Assembly (NCBI GenBank): GCA_031282565.1
Contig: JAITDL010000018.1
Location: 1-12,209, forward strand
Reading direction: 5' to 3'
DNA: 12,209 bases
Origin: Puniceicoccales bacterium
Lineage (GTDB): Bacteria; Verrucomicrobiota; Verrucomicrobiia; Opitutales; JAIRLM01
A model generated the notes under the pieces. That model did no database searches, had not been told where the DNA came from, and was given only the letters and a program-made list of their open reading frames with translations. The position numbers and the translations under genes are program-made. Below, in pieces: positions 1-6,640 of the stretch. Numbering within the stretch: position 1 is the first letter of the stretch; each line of letters begins with the position of its first letter.

Positions 1-2
1 AT

Positions 3-2201
3 CAAGCCTTCGCAGCAACCGTTGCCAGGGCACTGACCACTGGAAATGGCACGAAAAAGCTTCCAGACAGCGACGGGAACGCCATTGCGCCACCTATTCC
101 GACTAAAGAAATGGCCAAACAGCCAACCGATCGGACTGGCTCGAGCAATCCACAACCATCCACAGCCACGTCTGCGAAAAGCACATCTGTCGCAATTGCA
201 AAAATTCTTTCCAGGCCAAGTTTCAAAGGACAGCGTAGAAATTCCTACACTGCGTGCGGTAATGCTAGCAGATCTTCCGCTGCGGCTTCCATCACTTCAA
301 CCACTCAACCGCCACCGGGAGATATTGGCCGTGCGTTTCCGATCGGTAGACACGGTCCACGAAAAAGAAATACGGCAATTGCGCCAGTGAACAAACAAAC
401 TGCACCGGCGCAGCGGCCAACAGTAGTGACTAGATTGCAGCCGAAGCCTATGAGGGCTAAATCGCCACCGCCACCTAAATCCTGGGTAGCATCTCCATCA
501 ACATCTCAGACGGACACGGAGACTAGCTTTGTTGAAGTAACGTTCAAAGCAAATCCCCCTCCTGAGCTGCCAAAACACGCGCAGGGAAATACAGCCCGCT
601 ACGTATGCAGCACTCGCAGGCACAATCTCAGCTTCAACATATTTGAACGCGGCGGCGGCGGCGACTGCTATCCGCATTCTCTGGCCGGGCAATTGGAAAT
701 ATTTAGCTGCGACAGCAATAGAGACGACGAATGCAGAAAAGCGCTGTTCAATGGCGGACTTAAGGCGTTTTCACAGCGCATTGGACGAGTATTTAAATTA
801 CACTATGATCCTCTGGAGGTAGCTTGCCGTAAAATTCCGACTGCACGCGATTTATTGGCAGAGGAGATCAGCAGACTCCACTATGGCGGTGGCGGCATCG
901 CGCAACTAATTGACAACCTGCAACTTTTATCCGATGCCACCAATGGAGCTTGGAACGCCTACGACCCGCGCACACTGTGCGCAAACGTACTTGCGAAACT
1001 TAATAGGCAAAATGAACTGGTGCGCGATGCCGCCGTCGTGGTAAATGAATTAGCTGAAAAATGTGTTGGCGCCAAAACTAAGCGCTCGGCAAAATTATTT
1101 GCCAATGCAGCTGGCGAATCGCAGAATGCGACAAATGTCGCAATTGGATACGTGCGCAAGTTTATGCTGCAATTAGGTGGTGCGCACGAAACAAATGAGC
1201 CGATCAGTAAAACGTGCAGTGGTTTGGCCGCAATGTACGCCACACTATTGACGGAAACTGACAAACTCATTTGCGCAATGACTAATTTGTGCGACAACGC
1301 AGACGGTGAACTGGCGATATGCGAAGAAATTAAGTCAATCCACAAAACCGTTAATGATGCCATATCAAATGGTGTCGATGCCAAAACTGTTTACGACAAA
1401 GTTACTGGCACCAATGAAAAAATAATTCAGCTTGAAAAATCCATTAACGTAAAGTACAAACGATCATTCAACAATCTGATGTTTCTCTACAACGGCAATA
1501 CTCCGTGGCATTCGATCTACGGTGGCAACAAAGGCGAAACCGGATTTGGACATCATGAACACGCAGTAGATCGCTACATGCACCACATGTGCCACTATGT
1601 GGCCGTTAAGCATCAATTCATCGGCGAAGACAACTGGCTGACTGCCTGCACATTTGAAACTCCATCTGTCCAGATTAGCAATAAAAATGGCAAGGTGGAT
1701 ATGTATATCAGCAACGGCCAAAGTGATGTGGCCATGGTCAGCTTCGATGAGTGTCTTTTCATTAAACAAGTTGCCGGCGCAAACGACTATGTTCCTTTGG
1801 ATTTCGCTACTGTAAATGCATTAATGGCGCTATGGGGTGCGGCTGACCCGAAAGACGAGTCAGGCAGATCTATTCCATTTCCGCAGCTGCATTCCGCATA
1901 TGACTATGCCGACCGCGACATGAGTGACGCGAGCTCATTTAAAACAGCCGAAACCATCCGCAGCGACGCCACCATACCGGGCAAAAACCTCGATGAGAAG
2001 TTGGACTTTCTTAACGACGAATTACTGGCAGTTCTCGAATTTTTAGTCGCCCACAGCATCGACAAACTTGGGGCGCCGTGCTGCTACTGCATCAACCTTG
2101 GCCATTGGCAACAGGCAGTCCTTGACCGGGAAAGCATTAGGAATGTTTACGAAAAATTTTTCAGGCTCTTCCCTCCGGCCGCTGCGGAAAGTCAGCCGTA
2201 A
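3..2201 (+). CDS. Large OTU-like cysteine protease, divergent; 5' end probably outside the window
   Basis: Candidate ubiquitin-directed protease (OTU fold) that may act on host proteins; the function is inferred. Numbering is from the ATG at 111 (696 residues). Residues 1-160 are low-complexity, rich in Ser, Thr, Pro, Ala and basic residues. A nucleophile-like motif GGGGDCYPHSLA puts the candidate Cys at 186. Residues about 200-450 are a long helical, Cys-rich insert. FIGEDNWLTA near 503 matches the position of the OTU 'GGE.EL' segment, and INLGHW near 661 supplies the candidate catalytic His665. The Asp normally three residues before the Cys is Gly183, so activity is uncertain. No stop occurs in this frame from position 3 to the ATG at 111, and those 36 codons read like the same disordered leader. 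The gene therefore probably starts upstream; ATG 111 is the alternative, with no clear ribosome binding site. It ends with TAA 44 bases before tRNA-Gln. It resembles the OTU protein at 6641-8425 in motif order. Confidence 0.72.
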   Translation, partial: QAFAATVARALTTGNGTKKLPDSDGNAIAPPIPTKEMAKQPTDRTGSSNPQPSTATSAKSTSVAIAKILSRPSFKGQRRNSYTACGNASRSSAAASITSTTQPPPGDIGRAFPIGRHGPRKRNTAIAPVNKQTAPAQRPTVVTRLQPKPMRAKSPPPPKSWVASPSTSQTDTETSFVEVTFKANPPPELPKHAQGNTARYVCSTRRHNLSFNIFERGGGGDCYPHSLAGQLEIFSCDSNRDDECRKALFNGGLKAFSQRIGRVFKLHYDPLEVACRKIPTARDLLAEEISRLHYGGGGIAQLIDNLQLLSDATNGAWNAYDPRTLCANVLAKLNRQNELVRDAAVVVNELAEKCVGAKTKRSAKLFANAAGESQNATNVAIGYVRKFMLQLGGAHETNEPISKTCSGLAAMYATLLTETDKLICAMTNLCDNADGELAICEEIKSIHKTVNDAISNGVDAKTVYDKVTGTNEKIIQLEKSINVKYKRSFNNLMFLYNGNTPWHSIYGGNKGETGFGHHEHAVDRYMHHMCHYVAVKHQFIGEDNWLTACTFETPSVQISNKNGKVDMYISNGQSDVAMVSFDECLFIKQVAGANDYVPLDFATVNALMALWGAADPKDESGRSIPFPQLHSAYDYADRDMSDASSFKTAETIRSDATIPGKNLDEKLDFLNDELLAVLEFLVAHSIDKLGAPCCYCINLGHWQQAVLDRESIRNVYEKFFRLFPPAAAESQP

Positions 2202-2244
2202 AAATGCTTGCCCAACGGCCAGACTCGGCCATTCATCGGTCCGT

Positions 2245-2318
2245 TGCCCGATGGTGTAACGGTAGCACCGCAGATTCTGGATCTGTTTGTCAAGGTTCGA
2301 ATCCTTGTCGGGCAGCCA
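2245..2318 (+). tRNA. tRNA-Gln (anticodon CTG), CCA encoded
   Basis: A full cloverleaf can be drawn. The acceptor TGCCCGA pairs with TCGGGCA, the D stem is GTGT/GCAC, the anticodon stem GCAGA/TCTGT has loop TTCTGGA (anticodon CTG), and the T stem CAAGG/CCTTG has loop TTCGAAT. The discriminator is G and the terminal CCA is encoded. It lies 7 bases before tRNA-Pro, so the two are probably co-transcribed. A weak promoter-like pair, TTGCCC at 2208 and ATTCAT at 2231 with 17 bases between, sits upstream. Confidence 0.96.
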
Positions 2319-2325
2319 CGGCATT

Positions 2326-2403
2326 CGGGACGTAGCTCAGTCTGGCTAGAGCGCTTGCTTTGGGAGCAAGAAGTCGCTGGTTCGAGTCCAGTCGTCCCGA
2401 CCA
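2326..2403 (+). tRNA. tRNA-Pro (anticodon TGG), CCA encoded
   Basis: The acceptor CGGGACG pairs with CGTCCCG. The D stem is GCTC/GAGC. The anticodon stem CTTGC/GCAAG carries loop TTTGGGA (anticodon TGG). The T stem GCTGG/CCAGT has one terminal G-T pair. The discriminator is A and CCA is encoded at 2401-2403. It forms a tandem pair with tRNA-Gln. Confidence 0.96.
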
Positions 2404-2441
2404 TAAAATTTTTCAACGGCAAGGCGGCTCAATTAAACCGG

Positions 2442-2494
2442 CGGCGCCGCGAAATTGCATTTTGGCAGCAGCGAAACACTGCACCGCGGCGCCG
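2442..2494 (+). repeat. GC-rich inverted repeat in the tRNA-Pro/downstream gene gap
   Basis: CGGCGCCGCG at 2442-2451 and CGCGGCGCCG at 2485-2494 are perfect reverse complements separated by 33 bases. Each arm also holds its own near-palindrome around GGCGCC. A second hairpin follows, GGCGCG at 2514-2519 and CGCGCC at 2527-2532 with a 7-base loop. Otherwise the 250 bases from 2404 to 2653 hold no gene I can support. The downstream frame happens to stay open through it, but without any ATG. Confidence 0.5.
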
Positions 2495-2653
2495 GCCAAA
2501 AAGTATTATCTACGGCGCGCCTTGCTCGCGCCAAGAAACGATGCCACGGCAATTTTGAAATTGACAAAATGCACAGCGCCGTGCTACGCCTCCGCAGTGG
2601 TCGAGTCAGACAGCTTACGTTGTGGCCGGCCTCTTTGTCTGCTCACCGCCTTC

Positions 2654-4069
2654 ATGCTCAGTGCAGTCGTCACAGAGGCAGTATATCTAGTTCTTGTCAA
2701 AACACTTCCATGGGTCACGGCGAAGTTAATTGGGGGAAGCATCGGCGGAGCGGTGAGTTTCGGCGAAACTATGCTAGGGAAGGTACTTAAAATCGCTTCC
2801 TGCGTCCTATCGTTTGGCATCCTGCTAATTGTCTATTTCATTAAAAAAAATCAACTATCCAGAAACCGCGATATCATCGATTACTACGCCAATTTACTGC
2901 TGTCGAAGTGGCGGCGCGGCGATCTACCTTGGCCGGCCGCAACTCAACCTTCTCCTGCTGCTACGGCGGCTGCTAGAAATGCGGAGGCGGCGGCTGGAAG
3001 CGCGACAGCGAACCAGCTTCCCGAGCGACTCAGAATGCGTGGAATGCATCACATGGCAAATAAATGCGAATGCTGTATAGGCGCACTTAATAAATCATTT
3101 CACGACATTAAGTCGCCGGCCAGAAATCTGCCACCCGACGGCCGCCTGTCTGTGTGCAACAATTTTCGGAAATTCAATGCAGCCATCGCAGTGGACGATG
3201 AGCAACACGCCATTGAAGCCGCCACTGCACTGGAGAGCATTGCTGCTGTGCTTAACCCGCAGGTATATCTCTTCACAAGGCGCAATGAAGTGATTGGATG
3301 GTTTGGAAACATTGGATATGGCATGGGCGTTGTTTTGAGTGAGATGAAACATTTTGAGGCATTACTAGGTCGTGCGATCGACGCCAAGTTTTTGCCAGTA
3401 ATACTTCGCAAAATCCAACAACTTGCTCAACTCTACGATCTTTTTAAATATATTGGGTCACTGGACGGCGAAAGGGATGCCGATATGATTGACCAGGCAA
3501 CTGAAAATCTGGAGCATCTCATCGATGCAATCGAGAAGTACTGGCAGATCGCTGCGGACACCGAACTCAGCGACGATGGAGCGTGGAATGAGGCCGTTAC
3601 AGCTTTTCAAGCTGTCAGGGTCAGTGGGAACTACGACAAAACACAGGAGAAAATTGCAACTTTGCCAAATGGCGATGGAATGTTATTCCATAGGCTTCTC
3701 GGCATCGAAGTTAGCGCAACTTCAGAATTGGATACTAAAATTGAAAAATTAGCAAAAATCCATCAAGATCTGCCAGGCAGCGACTGCGACTTGTCCTATT
3801 GGCCTGACCAGAAAAAATTTGCCCGCGATCTAAAAAATAGTGGCGTAGCAGAGGCGGACAGCGTCCTGGCTCTCATCGAAATTGTCGAACTTTTCCGGAA
3901 ACTCAGATCGCAGAATTTCAACCATATTGACTGGGTGAAATTTAGCAGCGACATTGTCACCCGCGGCAGAATGCAATTTGCAGTCCAGAGTATCATTAAA
4001 GATCAGGACGTAAATAGCAATCTGGCTCTGGTAAAAAGCTACATCACTTCATTGATCAAGGCGAGCTAG
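2654..4069 (+). CDS. Unrecognised membrane-anchored helical protein (471 aa), accessory
   Basis: I do not recognise a family. From the first in-frame ATG (2654) the protein has a moderately hydrophobic stretch at residues 7-30 and a strong membrane segment at about 47-63, followed by KK, so the bulk probably lies in the cytoplasm or is exported behind an N-terminal anchor. An Ala/Pro-rich linker spans 90-122. A HHM...KCECC cluster at 132-141 could bind metal. The remainder, about 180-471, is helical and charged. A segment GDGMLFHRLLG at 340-350 looks like an OTU nucleophile motif (GDGNC-L-F) with the Cys lost, but no His motif closes the fold. The frame stays open upstream to 2360, inside tRNA-Pro; alternative starts are TTG 2561 and GTG 2597, and none has a clear ribosome binding site. 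It lies between two tRNA loci and resembles its accessory neighbours in style (disordered linker, long helical body). Confidence 0.7.
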   Translation: MLSAVVTEAVYLVLVKTLPWVTAKLIGGSIGGAVSFGETMLGKVLKIASCVLSFGILLIVYFIKKNQLSRNRDIIDYYANLLLSKWRRGDLPWPAATQPSPAATAAARNAEAAAGSATANQLPERLRMRGMHHMANKCECCIGALNKSFHDIKSPARNLPPDGRLSVCNNFRKFNAAIAVDDEQHAIEAATALESIAAVLNPQVYLFTRRNEVIGWFGNIGYGMGVVLSEMKHFEALLGRAIDAKFLPVILRKIQQLAQLYDLFKYIGSLDGERDADMIDQATENLEHLIDAIEKYWQIAADTELSDDGAWNEAVTAFQAVRVSGNYDKTQEKIATLPNGDGMLFHRLLGIEVSATSELDTKIEKLAKIHQDLPGSDCDLSYWPDQKKFARDLKNSGVAEADSVLALIEIVELFRKLRSQNFNHIDWVKFSSDIVTRGRMQFAVQSIIKDQDVNSNLALVKSYITSLIKAS

Positions 4070-4124
4070 GTGCAAAATTTTGTGGTTGACTGCGTCGTCG
4101 GCAAATTCTCGATGGTGTGCTCCT

Positions 4125-4206
4125 GCTCGGGTGGTGGAATTGGCAGACACGCTGTCTTCAGGCGGCAGTGCCGAAAGGTGTAAGGGTTCGAATCCCTTCT
4201 CGAGCA
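4125..4206 (+). tRNA. tRNA-Leu (anticodon CAG), CCA not encoded
   Basis: A class II tRNA with a long variable arm. The acceptor GCTCGGG pairs with CTCGAGC including one G-T pair. The anticodon stem CTGTC/GGCAG carries loop TTCAGGC (anticodon CAG). The variable arm has a CC/GG mini-stem and the T stem is AAGGG/CCCTT. The 3' end reads A-CCG rather than A-CCA, so the last base must be added by CCA-adding enzyme. A weak promoter-like TTGACT lies at 4086. Confidence 0.95.
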
Positions 4207-4257
4207 CCGATGTCTTTCCTTGCGCGCCGCTTTTTGGCCGGCTAGTTGGCTGCCACG

Positions 4258-5124
4258 ATGGTCTATCTGCTACTGGCCGCCATGATCTGGGGCTCATCCT
4301 ACGGAATTAACTGCCATGCGATGAAATTTTCCACGGCTCCAGCCATGGGACTATTTTTCGGCATCGTCGCCATGGCAATGTTCTGTCCATTCGCCGGCCA
4401 CGAATCAATTCGAAGGCTGCGGCTGAAATTTGCGGCCGTTGGAGCCGTGCAACTTGGTCTAATGTATTTTTTCTACCAAAACGCCATGGCGCACCTGGAA
4501 AGCCACCAAATCGCGCTCTTTGGGTTGACGACGCCAATTTTCGTTGGCCTATTTTCCGACCTTTTTGAACACAAAACCCCGTGGCGGCATCTGGTTTTTG
4601 CATCCATTTCCGTTGGTGCCTGTGCATTTGCCGTCGGCGGAAACCTTTGCTGTGGAACTCCACTGCGCGGCTTCATGGAAAGTCAAATTTCCAATGCATT
4701 CTACGGCCTTGGCCAAGTGCTCTTTAGCCGCCTAAAGTCGAAACATGGAGCCGTGGCCGATAGGAGCGCACTTTTCTGGATGAATTGCGGATCGCTGCTT
4801 CCGCTCGCCGCGGCCATGCTGCTGATCCCAGCGCCAACTCCGCCCGTTCAATTTAGCTGGACCGGTGAACAGGTTGCCACGCTGCTTTTCCTTGGAATAA
4901 TCCCCGGCGCCATTGGCAACTACCTCTGGAACAAAGGCGTCGGGTCGGCTAGCACCGGCACATTGCTCATTTGCAATAACATGCCAGCAATTTTTGGCCT
5001 ATTCCTTGGTCGCCTACTCCTGGGCGAAAGCGGCAGCTGGCTCAGACAATGTCTCTCCCTATCAGTACTTTTGGCGCTGCTCCTGCTGCAAAACCGCAGA
5101 CGCGGCAAGAAATTTTACGCCTAA
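4258..5124 (+). CDS. EamA-domain (DMT superfamily) permease
   Basis: An inner-membrane drug/metabolite-type transporter. The 288 residues are almost wholly hydrophobic and fit about ten membrane helices in two EamA repeats. Repeat one (about 1-130) begins with AAMIWGSSYG, a typical DMT first helix, and includes the ALFGLTTPIFVGLF segment. Repeat two (about 140-280) ends with the usual P-x-x-x-x-LxGxLLLGE pattern (MPAIFGLFLGRLLLGE, near 242-257), then a basic tail RNRRRGKK. Length is normal for the family. The substrate cannot be told: EamA members move amino acids, nucleotide sugars, amines and other metabolites. ATG 4258 is chosen over TTG 4246 because it gives the standard short N-terminus. 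The gene lies 51 bases after tRNA-Leu with no operon partner; the downstream gap holds only a decayed coding remnant. Confidence 0.88.
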   Translation: MVYLLLAAMIWGSSYGINCHAMKFSTAPAMGLFFGIVAMAMFCPFAGHESIRRLRLKFAAVGAVQLGLMYFFYQNAMAHLESHQIALFGLTTPIFVGLFSDLFEHKTPWRHLVFASISVGACAFAVGGNLCCGTPLRGFMESQISNAFYGLGQVLFSRLKSKHGAVADRSALFWMNCGSLLPLAAAMLLIPAPTPPVQFSWTGEQVATLLFLGIIPGAIGNYLWNKGVGSASTGTLLICNNMPAIFGLFLGRLLLGESGSWLRQCLSLSVLLALLLLQNRRRGKKFYA

Positions 5125-5228
5125 CAGCCAAACATTTAGCCACAAAATTTCAGTTTCACAGTTGCGATTCTTTGGCGTATTAATAAATATTAACTACGGT
5201 CCACACTGACACAGGATCTTCTAATACA

Positions 5229-5630
5229 TTGTTGTGGCTTTCGTCACGGGGCTCATTGCAGCCCATAGGATCTCCCTATCAGGAAGACGACACATGGCGC
5301 CATGGAATATCGGATGTGAGTGGCGATAAAATCGCACCATTTCAGCCACAACAAACTGTCGCTCTCAGCGTAACTCCATCGACTCCTCCTCCGACAGCTG
5401 CCGCCGATGCCGCAAGTAGCTTTAATGCCCTCGGAAGACTTGCCGCGGAAAATGGAATAGGCAAATTGAGCATCATCTGGATGCGCTTCCGCGCATGGGT
5501 CGACACATTCCCATGAATGGCAATCTTCCCAGCAGCATTGCATGGAAGGTCAGCAACTGCACTTGATTTTTTCGAGTCGAGAATTCGTGCAAAAGTTCAG
5601 GAAAACAGAGATCGCATCGTGACTCCATGA
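5229..5630 (+). pseudogene. Decayed N-terminal remnant of the accessory effector-like family
   Basis: The 634-base gap 5125-5758 holds only this. From TTG 5229 (no in-frame ATG near the start; the frame is open back to 5187) a 95-codon frame runs to TGA 5514-5516. The peptide is Pro/Ser/Ala-rich, then has a hydrophobic amphipathic stretch LSIIWMRFRAWVDTF. The next codon after the TGA is ATG in the same frame, which continues 37 more codons (through SATALDFFESRIRAKV) to TGA 5628. Joined across the TGA, the layout (disordered leader, hydrophobic helix, charged helix) matches the N-termini of the genes at 5759 and 6641. That suggests a truncated paralog broken by a nonsense change. Alternatively it is a genuine 95-residue gene starting at TTG. 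Bases 5631-5758 show nothing firm; an AT-rich run at 5701-5736 may hold the promoter for the next gene. Confidence 0.45.
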
Positions 5631-5758
5631 GCTACGATGAAAATGCGCGCCCGGGACCCACATAGATAAGTAGTTGCCAGTCATGCACCTACCAGAAATA
5701 TTGCAAATAATTTACGCTTTTGCTTGAAATTTTTCCTCCAGGCACCTAAACTGCCTCC

Positions 5759-6529
5759 ATGGGCGATATACATGGAAATTACAGTTCGACTCCTGGCTGG
5801 GGCTGGTACCCCGAGGAAGTACAAAGCGCAAGCGCGAAGACCCACAAAGAAGCAAAACCACCTCAAGTCGCGCATGAGAGTGGGCCAATCGATAAAGTAC
5901 TTATTGCAATTGACGGCGCCAAAAGTTTGGCCGATCTATCCGCCATTCCACAAAAGAGCAATTTATCTATCGGCAGCATACTGCGCAACATCTTTAAGTA
6001 TATCTTAGGTCAAGTATCATTGCGATTTACATCCGACATAGGAGCCGCTAAAGTGGAGTTGAGCGAACGCATCAAGAATCTTGCCGCAAGTAATCCAGGA
6101 CTGTTCGAAGAAGCAACAGGCGCAGTAGATGACGGAGGAGAGATTCCCAATTTACGGCAGGGGCAATCGGTTGGCGATTTGCTATTTGGTCTTACAAAAC
6201 GCCTGAATGATCTTAGGGCGTCTGAGACGCTTCCAACAAATGAAAAACGCGTTTTGGAGAGCAAGCTGAGAGCTGCCATAGCCATCATTGGCGATGCCAC
6301 AACGGAACCGAACGATGAAGCCGTGGAGAATATATTGGAGGACGTTGTGTGCGCTTCTGCGGCATACGTAAAACAAGAGCTTCTCCTTAATTCGTCCAGA
6401 CTCACGATCGGAGATGATGGAAGCGAACTCCTTCAAAATAGGGCCACAACCAAGGACGATCTAGATAAACTGCTAGCAATCGCCAAAAGAAATGGAATCG
6501 ATCTGCCGCTTAGCGCTTTGCAGTGGTAG
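5759..6529 (+). CDS. Orphan helical protein (256 aa), OTU-less relative of the neighbour
   Basis: No known family is recognised. The start is secure: an in-frame TAA lies 12 bases upstream and the initiator is the only Met in the protein. Residues 1-45 are a polar, probably disordered leader. SIGSILRNIFKYILG at 70-84 is a hydrophobic amphipathic helix, and the rest is predominantly charged helix (KVELSERIKNL, TKRLNDLRA, NEKRVLESKL). Residues about 161-250 parallel residues 308-385 of the OTU protein at 6641-8425: NEK..LE..L near the start, a YVK/YVL helix in the middle, and ELL...L.K...IAK at the end. It has no GDGNC or NHW motif, so it is not expected to be a protease. It could be a non-catalytic partner, decoy or truncated duplicate of the neighbour, 111 bases downstream on the same strand. 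No ribosome binding site is visible. Confidence 0.75.
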   Translation: MGDIHGNYSSTPGWGWYPEEVQSASAKTHKEAKPPQVAHESGPIDKVLIAIDGAKSLADLSAIPQKSNLSIGSILRNIFKYILGQVSLRFTSDIGAAKVELSERIKNLAASNPGLFEEATGAVDDGGEIPNLRQGQSVGDLLFGLTKRLNDLRASETLPTNEKRVLESKLRAAIAIIGDATTEPNDEAVENILEDVVCASAAYVKQELLLNSSRLTIGDDGSELLQNRATTKDDLDKLLAIAKRNGIDLPLSALQW

Positions 6530-6544
6530 ATAAAAAAAATTTAG

Positions 6545-6597
6545 CTGCGCCTTTCATTCTTGAACTGCATGCAGTTAGCAGTAGCGACCCGGCGCAG
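6545..6597. promoter_or_regulatory. Perfect 14-bp palindrome nested in an inverted repeat
   Basis: AACTGCATGCAGTT at 6563-6576 equals its own reverse complement. It is flanked almost concentrically by CTGCGCC at 6545-6551 and GGCGCAG at 6591-6597. It lies in the 111-base gap between two accessory genes. It could be an operator for a dimeric regulator of the OTU gene, or an RNA hairpin ending the upstream transcript; there is no T-run after it. A TAAAAT at 6623-6628, 12 bases before the OTU start codon, could be a -10 box with a very short leader, but its -35 is poor. Confidence 0.4.
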
Positions 6598-6640
6598 TCG
6601 CGTTTTTCCTGTTGCGAGTTTTTAAAATTTACAGTAAACG

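Noticed and set aside
4073..4082. CAAAATTTTG palindrome just after the stop at 4069
   Set aside because: Only 10 bp, wholly A/T in the core with no loop, easily expected by chance in AT-rich intergenic DNA.
4086..4116. TTGACT and GATGGT as a promoter for tRNA-Leu
   Set aside because: The -35 is good but the spacing is 19 bases and the -10 is poor, so I did not list it as a feature.
5253..5543. 96-codon minus-strand frame opposite the decayed remnant
   Set aside because: Trp/Cys/Arg-rich composition typical of an antisense shadow; the + frame matches neighbouring proteins better.
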